From the NCBI GenBank assembly GCA_003956705.1, contig QZCP01000001.1, positions 307,179 through 371,178 on the forward strand: a DNA stretch of 64,000 nt, given 5' to 3'. The notes beneath the pieces were generated by a model that saw nothing but the letters and a program-made list of their open reading frames with translations, was not told where the DNA came from and ran no database searches. This document shows, in pieces, positions 1-12,972 of the stretch (within the stretch, counting starts at the first letter, position 1; the number at the start of each line of letters is the position of its first letter). Origin of the DNA: Brevipalpus yothersi (lineage: Eukaryota; Arthropoda; Arachnida; Trombidiformes; Tenuipalpidae). A program made the position numbers and the translations under genes.

Positions 1-751
1 CATCCATCAATTCAATCCAAAATTCAATTGTTGGGAGGGAGGCTCGATGATGTGAGTCACCAATTAGCTTATTTTCGAGGGGGAAAATATATATCGCATT
101 TAGGTGACAGATGTGGATTATACTTCAACTTTTGATCTGATTTGTCAATTTTTAATAATAATCGTGAAAACAATAAATGAAAACAAACAAATTCAAATGC
201 TCACCACGAAAATTAATCGAATCGTGCGAGCTGTTTGCGTTTCAGGTCATATCAGACTGTTCAAAACAGAAAAGCAATAAAGGCCTCCGCAAATCGTGGC
301 TCGACAAATTCGTTTTTCTGTCGCACGGTCACCGAATCAATATATTTATTTGCTCTATTCTTCTTCATCATATAAACAGAAATTTTTTTGTGATTGACGG
401 TATCATGATATGACCAAAATTAATCGCGATATCTATATTTTCCCGAAAATATAGTGGGCTTGTCAGTGAGTCTTCTGACCACGGCTGGAGGAGTAGTTAT
501 ATAAACTCGATGGATTCCCCTTAATCATATCAATTGATTTCAAAGTTTCAAATTTTCGTCATCAAGTAACAAAAAGTGAAGAAAAAAGTTTCATTCAGAC
601 TAGTTTTCTTTTCCCTAGTATATGCAGTTTTTTTAAACTCAATCACGAGTTCATTGCAAGTTCCAGTGTTAAAGTACTCATTTATCGGATTAACCACATT
701 GTTTTTCCATTTTATTTCCATCAAATTCTCCACTACTAGTACACCGAGACA
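1..751. other. Upstream region of the small secreted-peptide gene
   Basis: No convincing coding sequence. A 78-codon open frame on the plus strand at 177-413 has no family resemblance, no signal peptide and no splice partner that I could find. The stretch ends in the presumed promoter and 5' leader of the gene that starts at 752. Confidence 0.5.
498..505 (+). promoter_or_regulatory. Possible TATA box
   Basis: The string TATATAAA lies about 250 bp upstream of the ATG at 752. It is the best TATA-like match in front of that gene. A start about 30 bp downstream would leave a leader near 220 nt. This rests on sequence match only. Confidence 0.3.
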
Positions 752-1072
752 ATGCGATCAACAACTTTGATACTAATGTTGCTTCTAACTCTAGTGATAA
801 TCGTTGTTAACCTAGATACTGCGTCCGCAGATGGCTGGGGACATGAGGTTTATGAGTACGAAAAAGTTGATAAAAAGGTGAGTAATTAAAATTCCTCTTC
901 GCCTGTCAATTCGAGATAGTGTAAGTAATTTTTTCTATCTTCCTAAAAGACTCTCAAGAAAATGATGAAAGAAATGAAAAAGATGAAGAAGAAGGAGAAG
1001 AAAATGATGAAGAAAAAGAAGAAAGAAAAGGAAATCATCATAATCAAAGATGATCATGGCTGGGGCTATTGA
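752..1072 (+). CDS. Two-exon gene for an 82-aa Lys/Met-rich secreted peptide
   Basis: Exons are 752-877 and 950-1072, joined in phase 0 across a 72-bp intron with GTGAGT donor and TTCCTAAAAG acceptor. The product has a strong signal peptide (residues about 1-26: a run of Leu, Ile and Val, then a likely cleavage after ASA). It continues with DGWGHE and an acidic/Tyr stretch. Exon 2 is a block of about 28 residues made almost only of Lys, Met and Glu, then EIIIIKDDHGWGY and stop. The Gly-Trp-Gly-His motif near the mature N-terminus is mirrored by His-Gly-Trp-Gly at the C-terminus. I do not recognise a family; a structural or secreted lineage-specific peptide is inferred. The phase match and the motif symmetry across the intron support a real gene. 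Confidence 0.65.
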
Positions 1073-2126
1073 TCATAGTTCAACAATAGTTTAATTAATC
1101 TAAATTATAATAATGTATTGTTTTCTTCTTTCCCCATTTAAAACTCCCTGATTAATTACCTGTTAGTTGGAAAAAGTAAATGATTTTGGATATTGTATTG
1201 CCGCATACTGTGAATTTTTTCCACTTATTTTCTCACCACAATTACTGAAAAATTTTCAAGATCTATTGATTAAACCCTTTGTTAAATATGTACATGAATT
1301 AATCAGATGCCACTCATGATTCCTGGGAAATTTACTAATGGAAAACTACACTGATTAGCGAAATAGCGGGAGATGATCGGCGAGAGATTGTGAGAAAAAT
1401 ACTCTTGAATAAGTTTTCAAATGAGTGTGAAAGTTTTTTTTTCAAAAACCTCAATATATTTAAACCATTTTTCAGAGGAACATGAAAAAGACTGCTTTCA
1501 AAAAAACATCGCAAAAAGCATGTGATTTGATTGTATACACTTTGCAGAATAAAAAAGTATGAAATATTAACCGATATGGCTCCATGGAAGTACATTTCCG
1601 AATTACATTTTTCAAAAGATAGTTTGGACAAAGAAGGTAGATAAGAGATAAGAGACGATCAAATGGTAACATAGTAAACAAAAATGAGTTGCTGAGGCGA
1701 TTCAAATCGCAAAAGCGGAACCCAATGATATATGGACATTCATGGTGTACATCTATCCATAATAAAGGAGAACAGTGAAATTTGAATGACTGAAGAGAAT
1801 TCTTTACAAAAATTTGGTGCATTTCACAAGTACTCTCGTAAAAATAGGAGATACATCCATGAAAACGGTTTTGTAGAGGCAATGCAATGGAGTAGGTAAG
1901 TTGGATAAAAAAATGATTTGGCGAGCGCAGTTTTGCTTATCACATCACAGTTACTGAGGACGGAGTAGATCAAAAAGAGAACCAAGTTGTCAAAATATAG
2001 GTGTTAACCCTTCGGTATAATTCCACCCAACATCTGATCAATCCATTTTTTTACTGTTTTTCGCTCGTGGGAACAACTAAAGAGAATCAAAAATAAAGAG
2101 ATGATAAATGTTATTAGCGAATATAA
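1073..2126. other. Intergenic stretch, no gene seen
   Basis: About 1 kb between convergent genes. The longer open frames (minus strand, 1335-1882) overlap each other in different frames, have low-complexity composition and match nothing I know. The start of the stretch should hold the 3' UTR of the peptide gene, and its end that of the ASPP gene. Confidence 0.5.
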
Positions 2127-4224
2127 TCAACATGGCGATTTGAATGGAAACATCTCAAAGTATGAGAAAACTAGAGAAAAATTTCATCGAAAACTCCCTT
2201 ATCGATGGATTAAATACAATGTAAGTACTCCATGAATTGATATGGAAAACGACCTTACCCCGAGGAGATTTCGAGGCACATAACCCTCTCTTCCATTGAG
2301 AGATGCCCACCACCAATCGTGCTCCTCATCATCACCACGTCGAAGAATTTTGATTTTGTCCCCATTCTTAAAGCTGAGTTCGTCAGATTTTTGGGCTTCA
2401 TAGTCATAGACACCGTACACTATCCCATCGTTCATAACACCAAAATTTTCTTGCATTCCTAAAATTTTAAAGAGAAAAGATTTGAGTAGGATAGAATTCT
2501 ATAAGAGAGGATCATCTTCTTCTTACCGATAAGATATTCATAACATTCAGAATAACCTTCCTCTCCTTCTTCGCATTTTTGAGCTGGAGTTTCTCGATCA
2601 GAGAAGGTAGTTGCGAAAATACAAGCTCCATTTTCAATTAAATATTTTACCATAGATAGTTTGTTACAAGATGCAGCACAGTGTAATGGAGTCCTATAAT
2701 GGAGGGAATTGATGTTGTAAGAGAGTATGTTCAGCTCAGATGATTGAGGGACTTACCATCCATCACTGTCGGGAGAATTGACATCACTACCAATTTCAAC
2801 CAAATATTTCACCACATCAAGATGTCCAGCACAAATTGTGTTGTGGAGGGCAGTCACACCATCATCACTCGCAGCACTAACATCAGGAATCTTAGAGAAG
2901 AGAAAATGTAATTTTTGTTTTAATAGTTTGTCCTTCATTCGATGCTCTAATTAAGCTTCTGATTCCAATGAATAGTCAAGAAAGTAAAAACAAAAAATGA
3001 ATTGACAAGTTAAGTAGAAATTATTATGAGGATGTTGGGGTAGCATTCGAGGGATTGGTGAGAGGAGGTCAGAACTACCGTCTGACAATCCGAAAGACTA
3101 ATTGACCTGATCTATAGTCTGTATTATGGCTATTTTAAAAAGGGTGTGAGTAATTTCCTCACCTGAGAGGCAGTTTTCTTGATCAAATCTAATTCACCCT
3201 CCAAGGCGGCGTCTAACAGAAGAGCCATCGGGTCAAAGCTGACTTTGCGCTTCAGGCGTTCATGTCCTTTGCTTGGCTCTCTTTTCATGGAACTCTTCCC
3301 TTTACCATCGGTATTGTCTTTGGATAACGATGACGTCGAGGTAACATGCTTCGTCTGACAGTCCTCGTCAGAACTTTCGAAAGAACTCTCACTCTCGAAT
3401 CTTGGTATGTGATGTGAAGTGGTTAGATTATTCCCACTCGTTGACAATGACTGTGAGTCTGTTGATTCCATGTGATGATTAGATCCTTGATGACTTATTT
3501 TCGATCCGTTTGAGGTGTAAGTTAAGTGTTCGCTAGAACATTCATCACTATCAATATTTGCTTTCTCTTCTCTCGGACCTTTGACATGGCTCAACTCCTT
3601 TTCAATATCACAATCACTGTTCATTGGTCGACGCTTTACCCTGTACCAATCATCATCTTGCGTATTCTTTGATCTCTTGGTGTCCTCCAAATGATCATAT
3701 CTGGTTAACGTCCTATTGGAGATATCATCCACCTCATCTTCATTCTGATCACTGGAGCTTGATTTCTCCGAAGATTCTTCCTTGAGCTGGTGAGAGGAAT
3801 ACCGAACGCACTCTACGATCTCTTTACTTTGCTCATCATTTATACCCTTCAGATTCTCACTGACTGATGCTTTTTCTAAACTGTTCACAGAAGGGGGAAC
3901 AATATTGTCCAGAGGATTGTAAGTTTTATGTGATGCTTCATGTGATATACTATCCTCAGATTTTTTATGATCTCTAGATGACTGAGAGTATCTGGAAGGT
4001 GATGAAGATTTTGTGGTCGCAAAAGTTTCTCCGTGGGATGAAACATCTGGCTGAATTGATGAACTCCTACAAGAATAGAAGAATGAGAAAAAGAGAGGTT
4101 AAAAGAGAAGAGTCTTGCGAAGGAAGATCATGAAAGGTGAAAAGTAAGAAAACTCAATTTGTTTTCTAAAAGAACAGGGCTAGATTCATAGAATATCACT
4201 CAATGTAAGCTATTCAAAAGAGAA

Positions 4225-4264
<40 letters not shown>

Positions 4265-4339
4265 ACATGTATTCACAACCACCTATTCGTTGCAAACATC
4301 GTGAGAGGTCGAGTATTTGAATTATAGAAAAAGGGTGGT

Positions 4340-4373
<34 letters not shown>

Positions 4374-7300
4374 AAGAACAGATGAGAAACAATCTCATCT
4401 CTTGATCTGTAAACCTGTACTACAGAAGAAGAGAATTCTAATCGGTACCAAGGTAGTCTGAGAGAACAGTACTATATATACATACATATATGTATACTCC
4501 TGCAATGACAAGTAATAGATTGAGCGAATAAGAATTGAGAAGAATGGATGAAATTGAGGAGTTTATTCTCCACAATGGCTTCAAATCGAATAGACTGTTG
4601 GTAGGGGTTAAGCTGTTGTGTAAGCAAAAACTTGTACTGGACAAGCAAGAAGTATTCATCAGACACACACACACTCTCTCGCTTTTGTAGGTTCCTGAGT
4701 CTGGTAGACTTGAAGGAAGAAAACAATAATCACAGAAAGATGAAAGGAGGAAGGTGTAAATAGAAATAAAGAACTAATAACCTCAAAGAATTGTTGGTTA
4801 GTGAGTGCCCATCTTCTGACGTTATTTTCTCTTCTGGGCCACCTGTTTCGCCCTGATAGCCTTTCTTCAAGCTGATTGTTTGAGGTAATGCATCCACTGA
4901 TGATGGTGATGACAATGACAGCGACGATATTGATGAGGATGATGGTGAAAAATTTGCAACTCTTGAAGTTGAGAAAGGAAGCCTCGGTTGACGATGAGAT
5001 GGAGGAAGAGAGCTTTCTATTGGTCTCTGTTGATAAGGATCCCGATTTTGATGGTTGTGAATAGTTTGACTTACAAAACGATCATAAGCATTATAGTTGT
5101 TCCTGCTGACATTCTCATAATTTGGCACCTCTTCTGATGATTTCATGTCTCGAGATTGACCAATCAGCTTTGGTGTTCCTCGAACTGAATCAATAACATT
5201 ATAGCCGTTGGAGACATTGAAAGATTCACGTTCAGATCTATTAAATGACCCTGACTCAGGCTGATTGAGTAGATTATCAGGAGTTTGACTATCACCCCTC
5301 TGAGAGCGAAGACTTGACTCTTCAGAGGTGAGATGTTTTTGGCCACTGACGTGAAGGGAGTTTTCAACCATTTTTTGGTTGTTCGGAGAGTTTTTGATTG
5401 GTGTTTCTTGAGAGGCTTCAAAATCACATGATCTATCTGGAGCGTGATGAACTGCCGCGAACGAGCGGTCTTTTGTCGAGGAAAACGAATTTTCACGGAG
5501 ATTCTTTCGGTTAGAGTGGGTGATTTCGTTACTGTTCTCATATATTCGAGATTCTGTGCGACTGGGTTCTGAAGATATTATGGCTCCATTTTTTGGACTG
5601 TTTTGGTAGGGCAAATAAATTTCGTTGGTGTTTTGTTCCGAAGGTATACAGTCTCTTTCCGATTCTGTTGGATATGGCAAAGTTTGAGGTCTTGTTGAGC
5701 ACCTCATGAGATCGCTGTTCACACAGTTGGTTGATTTCTGGAGTTAGGGTAGTGAAAATGGAAGTTTTATAGTGAGACGAGGAGTGTCTATTATGCAAAT
5801 AGCTGGAATCAATAAACTTACCTCATTTAATGACTCTGCTTCAACACTGGCACACTGCTTCTGCGATTGATCAGAATGATGAAGGTTTTGAAGGTGGTGT
5901 AAAGGTTGAGGAGGTTGAGTTGGATGGTTTTGATAGCTGTAAGGTTTTTTATTTTGGTGTTGCATGATTGCCTGTTGAAGTTGCTTCTGTCTAAGCTGCA
6001 CAAGACTCAACTGGGTTTTAGGCTGCTGTTCAGTCAAATTTGGTTGACGCTTAGTTTGAGGAATAGATTTTTGCGGATAACTCCTGGTTGTATTACAAGA
6101 GCTGACTGAACTATGGAGTTGATTGCTTGTATCACCATTAAGAGAGCCATTACAACTACCTTGCATCCCGGGACTATGATTGCCTCTATTGACAGTAAGA
6201 TGGGAGGTCTTTTGTTGATGGAGAAGTCTTCTTTTGAGCAATCGTTGCTGTAACTCGTTAATTCGCTCATCAATATTATTCATTTCCCAACGATTCAAGG
6301 GGAAATGTTTAAGCCTTTGAATCATCTGAGAACTGTGATGTCCATTAAGCTGAGACCGTGCCTATACAAATGAGGTGTAAAAATTTTTCACAAATGAAGA
6401 AGAAAGAAGCATGAGAAATACATGAGTGGGAAAAGCCAATGATGCGAAGTGTGAATGAAGGATAGTTGAGAAAAAAAGAAAAATCAACAGCATCCATCCA
6501 GATGTATGAACAGAAGTGAAAGAAAAAAAAATAGAGAAAGAGAGAGTGAAAGACTGACTTTTTCAGACGCTCTTCATGACATGAAGCGAGAAAAGTTTCG
6601 CAGCATTATTGATGGGTGAGGTCGATAATGGATGTACCTATGATGGGTTCTGAAGCCGTCGAGCAGAGAGCCTCACATCTTTCCAGAGATGTGTGTGTGT
6701 GAGAGAGAGAAAGATAGTGAAAGGCAGGGGGAGAGAAGATGAGAGAAAAACGAATGCCAAATGGAAGAGGGTCGAAGAACGAGAGTGGTCAGGGGCAATG
6801 TGGAGGCCCGAGGCATGCGGAGGCCAGGGTAAGGAGCACGAATTGGATCATAGAGATGCAATCTTGTCTCGACTACTCTGCACTGAGCTACTGTTAGAAA
6901 AAAAAGCGCATCTAACAGGTAAGTAGCAACAAGGGCCCAGGTAAGATGGAGAGAAAGATTTGAACATGCAAAATTTCGCTTTTCAGGGACGCTCTTCTCG
7001 AGATGTTTTCTAGACTTCTTTATTCTCAAATGAGACGAATAATTTGGCAGACACGAGGCGAAGAGAGATCATGTTCTTCATTTGCTTGCTTACTTGATAC
7101 ATATTTGGTGAATATTATATTTCACAAACATGGGGGCAAGTAAGTCCAGCCGGAGGGAGAGAAGGAAGGCTCTTGGGACAACTTGTCCGATGACAAGAAA
7201 TTCCAGAAGTAAATAAAAATGCGGAAATCAGTAGCCGAATATCCCGTTCAAATCTGGCGAGATAGTGAGGTAGAAGTTTTGAAGTGTAGAAGAGAAGAGA

Positions 7301-7474
7301 GAAGAGTAGTGTAGAAAAAGAGCCTAAAGATTCTCCATTGGAGAGCTAAAAAAGAGGAAGATGTTAAGGAGGCTGGAGAGATGAGGAAGAGCGATAGAAG
7401 ATGCGAGGGGCAAGATGGGCAACTCTGAGAGAGTGGAGAGATGGATGATGAGAGAAGCGTGAAAAGAGCAACAG

Positions 7475-7554
<80 letters not shown>

Positions 7555-7997
7555 TTGAGGTCATCCTTTTGGACCAGCGTAAAACTTACCATAAACTCTT
7601 GCCGAAGCTTTTCAATATCATGATAATTGCTATTACTGGGATGAAGAAGATGATAGTGGCTGGCCGAATTGGTAGTGATGGTTGGGTCACAAGTAATACT
7701 ACCACTACTACTACTACCACCACCACAAACTCCTACTCTGACCGAACTATCGTTGAATCGACGGCTTTGATCAACATTTAATACTCCATTGAGAGAAGAT
7801 AGATCATAAATGTTGGGACTAATTCGGCTTTTAGTACAGGTTGGAGCGTTAATCCGATAGTTGGGAATGTTGGTAAATCCATTCACATTACCTCTTAATT
7901 CATCTAATTGTCGTGTCAAAGCATCAACTTTGGCCACAGAAAGACTTAATTCTTTCTGTTTTTCAATAAACAAAGCTCGCATGGTATCCAATTCCAT
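2127..7997 (-). CDS. ASPP: ASPP family protein (apoptosis-stimulating of p53 protein/PPP1R13-like)
   Basis: Eight exons, 5' to 3': 7997-7590, 6361-5822, 5737-4782, 4066-3163, 2890-2757, 2693-2527, 2458-2259, 2153-2127; all phases agree and give about 1111 aa. The N-terminus is coiled coil (SVAKVDALTRQLDELR, then ERINELQQRLLKRR), matching the ASPP1/2 coiled coil. A long Ser/Gln/Pro-rich disordered middle follows. The C-terminus carries ankyrin repeats (ALLLDAALEGELDL; GVTALHNTICAGHLDVVKYL; SDGWTPLHCAAS) and an SH3 domain (YDYEAQKSDELSF to WWWASLNGREGYVPRNLLG). This order is diagnostic. ASPP proteins bind PP1, p53-family proteins and Csk at junctions or in the nucleus. The first ATG used here leaves no N-terminal Ras-association domain; upstream exons may have been missed. 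The 9-codon last exon is tentative; reading on instead would end at 2199. GA repeats sit in two introns. Confidence 0.88.
4219..4371. repeat. Two (GA)n microsatellites in an ASPP intron
   Basis: Nearly pure GA runs at about 4229-4262 and 4341-4371, separated by about 80 bp of unique sequence, all inside the intron between exons 4066-3163 and 5737-4782. Confidence 0.9.
7478..7551. repeat. (GA)n microsatellite in an ASPP intron
   Basis: About 74 bp of uninterrupted GA, just downstream (minus-strand sense) of the donor at 7589. It creates long spurious Ser-Leu or Glu-Arg open frames on both strands, which are not genes. Confidence 0.92.
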
Positions 7998-9289
7998 TTT
8001 GATTGTGGTGATGATTGGTGTTGTTGATGATCTTGATACAGGGCTAATCAAGCGAATGGCCCGACAATTTCAGCATCAAAAATGAAGTTTCAAAGTGGCA
8101 AACAGACCATACTGAAATTTTATCCATCTCACCAAAGGAATGGATATTTTAACTTAATATAAGTATGTTTGTGGGTGATTTGATAGCAATCAATGGTATC
8201 CTTTTTGTACACTATTGTATATCTATATGTATATATACAACAAACACAAAGTAAATAAAAAAACTTGATCACAATAATTTTGGCCAATAATTTTTAACAC
8301 GACACACAATCGAAGTGAACATGTTGATCTGTAAGTTTCCTTCTCTCACACACACACTTTAAAACCAAACACAAACCCAATTAGAACACCAAAAGTACAA
8401 ACACACCAAAAATAATATATTAATACATAATCATGAACTCAATGAGGTGGAGAGGTAGTAAAAAATGAATAATTAATATAAGTTATAAGTTAAATTAAGT
8501 TGATTAAGATGAAGAAGTTGCGTTTTATGTGTATGTGTGTGTGAGAACTCGAAATGAATGAAATTTTCATTATGAAAACATCTTTTTCATGTTTTTCAAT
8601 CTCTCTCACAGCTTTCAGCTTGACTCACCTTTTCTCTCTATCAATTCCACTTATCGATATCAGCCAAACTTTGTACAACTTGAGTAGGGCCAGTGTGTGA
8701 GTAGCGATACAGGTATCGGATATAAAGCGCTCGAAAAAAAAGTTGGCCTCAGCTCAGCTCAATCGGCTGCAATCGGTTGCTGTTTTGTGGCCTCACTTAG
8801 CTTGCCCGCTTAGACTTTGAAGTCTTTGACCAGCGCAACGTGGACACTCATACTGAGCCTGGATAGTTGAATATTGGTATGAGTTGCTGAAATGTTCAAC
8901 AATTTTGTTGATAATATTATCGGAATGGAAGATTGGTGGGACAAATTCGATGGGGATGTTAGAACTTGGAGTTTTTTTCCATCGCATGGAGAAGGAGAGA
9001 GAAAAAGTTTAGCTTCTTAAAATATTTGATCCCTCACTTTCTCTTTGCCGATAGAATGAAGGTAAATAGTGTTACCGTTGAATGAAGGTTGAAGTAAAAT
9101 GAATCGAATCAATCGGCTCAATTTTGTCGAGACTAATAAGGTGAGTGGTGCCCACGTTCCAACAGATTATCATCAGTGGCACCACAAATGTGGCTTCAAA
9201 TAGGCGACATTTGCCATAATAAGCTACGATTATCCGTTCTTTCATTGACTTAACATTGAACTACAATTGGAAATGATTGAAGAATTGAA
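7998..9289. other. Region between ASPP and a divergent small gene
   Basis: No coding exon that I can support. It holds TA-rich and CA/GT simple repeats (about 8215-8240, 8345-8358, 8528-8542). Any missing 5' exon of ASPP, including a Ras-association domain, would be expected here. A 64-codon minus-strand frame at 8793-8987 does not resemble one. Confidence 0.45.
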
Positions 9290-9663
9290 ATGTATGCGAT
9301 TCTTAAAATATCATTCGTAATTTTTTTCTTCTTCTTAAACCAAAGTCTGCTGGAAGGTTTTGTAAGTGGCGTAAGTCAAGAACAGTTTTGCCTGAATGAA
9401 TCCGAACGAACAGCTTTCTTGAGCATGTTCGAATATCGTTTGACAAGAGAAACTTTGGTATTAACTATTGAGGAACTTAAAATTATCAATGAATTAGTAG
9501 TACGTATATTCTCCTGAAGTTCAATATGGTGAGAAAACCTTTTTAGATGAGAGGATATCGCCATAAGATGAATCAGTCAGATGCATTAGAGGATTCTCTC
9601 TATTTCCGCCAAAGAGGAATGTTTTGCCTCGGTAGTTTTGAGGGATGGGAAAGTTTTTCATGA
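9290..9663 (+). CDS. Candidate 108-aa secreted peptide, two exons
   Basis: Exon 1 is 9290-9499 and exon 2 is 9547-9663, phase 0, with a 47-bp intron (GTACGT donor, CCTTTTTAG acceptor). The product starts with a hydrophobic leader (YAILKISFVIFFFFLNQSLL). A mature part of about 85 residues follows, with one Cys near its start (EQFCLNESER) and one near its end (RGMFCLGSFEGWESFS). A single disulphide-looped C-terminal peptide, as in some neuropeptide precursors, is possible, but I recognise no family. The intron is short even for this genome. If it is not spliced, the frame ends at 9517 as a 75-codon product. Confidence 0.4.
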
Positions 9664-10288
9664 TCTCAACTCACAATTCACACCATTTCTTTGATCAGAA
9701 ATCATTGAACATAAATTTTCACAAGGCTTCTTTTATTGATAGTACAACGATTTTTTGATGAGAAAATTTTTCATTAATTTTCTTGTCAATTGTTTTACAT
9801 TCCTTGTGCTTGTCTTCACATCAAGGTAGCTCAAATAAAGGTGGCCCTCAATCTTAAACAAAGATTGGAAGAAAACCATATTTCCTAATGATTCTAGGCT
9901 TATTGTGATGGTAGCGTTCAGAAAAAGAGCACAATGAAGATTCAAAACTTCGAGGACAGCCGAGCCTTTGGCAAGCTTGGGGTCATTTCGACCTCATATT
10001 TAATAATGTTTCCAACTACACTAATCTTCTTTTTTTCGATTCTCATCTCTTTCTCTCCCTTAATCCAACCATTGTCTTATTCAACATCATATACACTGAA
10101 AATAAAGAAGCCATACTCCTGAAAAGGAGGCTTCATAACTTTTATCCTTTAATTCTCTCTCTCTCCTCGTTTCTCTCCACTAATTTACAAGAGAGAAGCA
10201 TTATTGTTCAAATATGCATTTATTCAAAGCGTCTAATGACTCATCGTTGATGCATAAAACGGCGGAAGCTGGGCAAGAGCATTTATTG

Positions 10289-10337
<49 letters not shown>

Positions 10338-10468
10338 GATGGTTAACTTTTACCATGACCAATGTTGACAAAGGAAGAGAGAAAAAGAGCCATAGAATCG
10401 GTAGTTAGCCTTTTGGTTAAGGTTTCCTGGCGTTTACTGATGGAATAAGAGAGATGGCAAAATTGCCA

Positions 10469-10519
<51 letters not shown>

Positions 10520-10786
10520 TCGGCCGGCTGCATGCTCTTGGGAGAAGCTAACGTTTAAAGCCCGCCTCTTATGTGTGTTTTCAATGTGCAAGAGGAAAAC
10601 ATTGCCTTGTTTACTCTTCCATCACACTTTGGTGGTTCCTCTTCCTGTTTCTTCCAGTGCAATATCATATTATTATTATTATTATTTTTTTCGAAGCACA
10701 TTTCTTGTTATACTTATTGTCTTATTGACTGTTTGTCTACTACGTAAGTCTATCTCTCTCTTAATTTTCCTTCATCCCTCTTCATC
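9664..10786. other. Upstream region of muskelin with CT/GA repeats
   Basis: No gene seen. It contains a pure CT run (about 10291-10334), an interrupted GA run (about 10469-10520) and a short ATT run near 10670. Open frames here are repeat-derived or lack any signature. Confidence 0.5.
10291..10520. repeat. (CT)n and interrupted (GA)n microsatellites
   Basis: CT at about 10291-10334 and GA at about 10469-10520, the latter interrupted by two AAAG units. The two runs form an imperfect inverted pair about 135 bp apart, upstream of muskelin. Confidence 0.85.
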
Positions 10787-12926
10787 ATGTCCAATGTTGG
10801 TGATCAATTTTTAAAGTATTCAATACACAAATATTCTAGTTACACTCCTCCTCATGTGCCTGAGTAAGTTATTCGAATATATGCATATGTTCATTTCGTT
10901 CAATAATGATTTTTCTCTCTCTTTCGTGCGTGTGTGCTTAGGAATATTCTCTGTGATGAGCCTCACGATCAATCATCTCGATGGTCATCGGAGAGCAATA
11001 ATCCACCACAATTTCTGATACTCAAATTAGAATATCCAGCTATTATTAAGGAGATCACTTTTGGAAAATTTCAGAAACATCACATATGTGATTTGAAAAA
11101 ATTTAGCGTTTTTGGTGGCATGAGTGAAAATAATATGATTGAATTGTGTAACAGGTTGGTTGTATATTTTGCCTTAAAAAATTCGCTTAATTTTCAATTT
11201 TTCGATTCTTTTGGTAGTGGGCTCAAGTGTGACAATGCTGCAGAAACCTTCATACTTAAACATAGCATCAATAATCATCAATTTCCCTGTCGATACATAA
11301 AAATAATGCCCATTCAATCGTGGGGACCAAGCTACAATTTTAGCATATGGTATGTCAAGCTCAAAGGCAACAATGATCCAAACCAAGTAAAGGATGCATT
11401 AAATAAATTCTATGAGTACAGAGAAAAGTTGGCCATTTGTTTATGTCTCAAACATTTTCGACAATATCATTACACGGAAGCTTTTGAAGCTTTACAACAA
11501 AAAACCAAAGTACCTCTCGAGCATCCATTGTTAAGTGAATTGCACGAAGCACTGGTAGTTAGAGGTGATTTTGTGGCTTCAGAGGATCTTATCAAAGAAT
11601 CTATGAAAAAAGGACTACTCAAAGATTATCTCGAAAAACAAAGCTATTCGCCAAAATGGACACAAATTATTCCCGCTCCTGACACTCCCAAACCTGGTAT
11701 CAGATCTGGTCATCAAATGTGTGTAGATCCCCAAACAGAGACAATATATCTTTTCGGAGGCTGGGATGGTCTCAAAGATCTGGCTGATTTGTGGTCCTTT
11801 AATTTACAGACAAATACTTGGACATGTTTGAATCAAAATACAGCCAGTGAAGGAGGTCCCTCAGCTCGATCTTGCCATCGAATGTGCCTTGATCATAAAA
11901 GAAAAAAATTGTTTGTTTTAGGACGATTTGCTGATCTTTCCAACGAAAAATCTCTTCTAGACATATCTCTCAAAGTGAGTATGAAAAATAATTGCTATTT
12001 TCCATAATTTTGATTTTTGTCTATTGCAACCTTTCATTCTACAGAGTGATTTTTTTGTGTATGATACTGAGTCAAATAAGTGGCAAATGATAATGGATGA
12101 CACAGCTTCCATGGGTGGACCTCGTCTTCTTCAACATTATCAAATGGCAATGGACATCGATAAGAATACTATTTATGTTTTTGGAGGCAAAATAACTAGG
12201 TAAGACTGTACTTACCGATGCTGGTTGAATTACACTAAGTTGAAATTCTTATCAGTTTCTCTGTGAATGATACTAGAAGACAAGAACGTGAAAAATTGAG
12301 TGGTTTATATTCGTATCAAGTGCCAACTAATACATGGACTTTGCTGAGAGAAGACATTTCTTCCACCAAGAATGATGTTCCAAAAATTCGCTCTCGAGCC
12401 AATCACTCGATGCTTTTCCACTGGGAATCAAGGCAGCTTTACATTTTTGGTGGAAGAAGAGGGAAAGAGAATGTAGACGATATGTTGACTTATAATGTGG
12501 ACACCCATGAACTGAAACGTCTCCGAGATGATAACCAAGAAATGCCAGCATCCGAGTACACTCACACTGCTACAATTGATGTCGAGCTGAATGAGATCCA
12601 TGTTCTCTATGTAAGTTAGTTCGAACAAGTTCTACGATTCTTTATTAACTTCATTCATTTTGAAGGGAATCAATCGTGAGCGGGAAAGGAGATCAGAAGC
12701 TTTGAAGAATTCTCTTTGGGTTTATAGTATTAAAGAAATGAAATGGTCATGTATCTGTAGACGAGAGGATTCATCGAGCAATCACTCGGAACCATGTCCA
12801 AGATACGCGATGCAGCTTGTCTATGACCATGTTCATCGAATCCACTACGTTTTTGGAGGAAATTCTTGTCGAAATCATGTTTTAAATTCTCGTCTTAATG
12901 ATTTCTGGTCCTTAAAAGTGAGTGAA

Positions 12927-12972
<46 letters not shown>

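Noticed and set aside
1335..1882. Two overlapping minus-strand frames (98 and 136 codons)
   Set aside because: Low-complexity composition, overlapping in different frames, no domain or splice partner.
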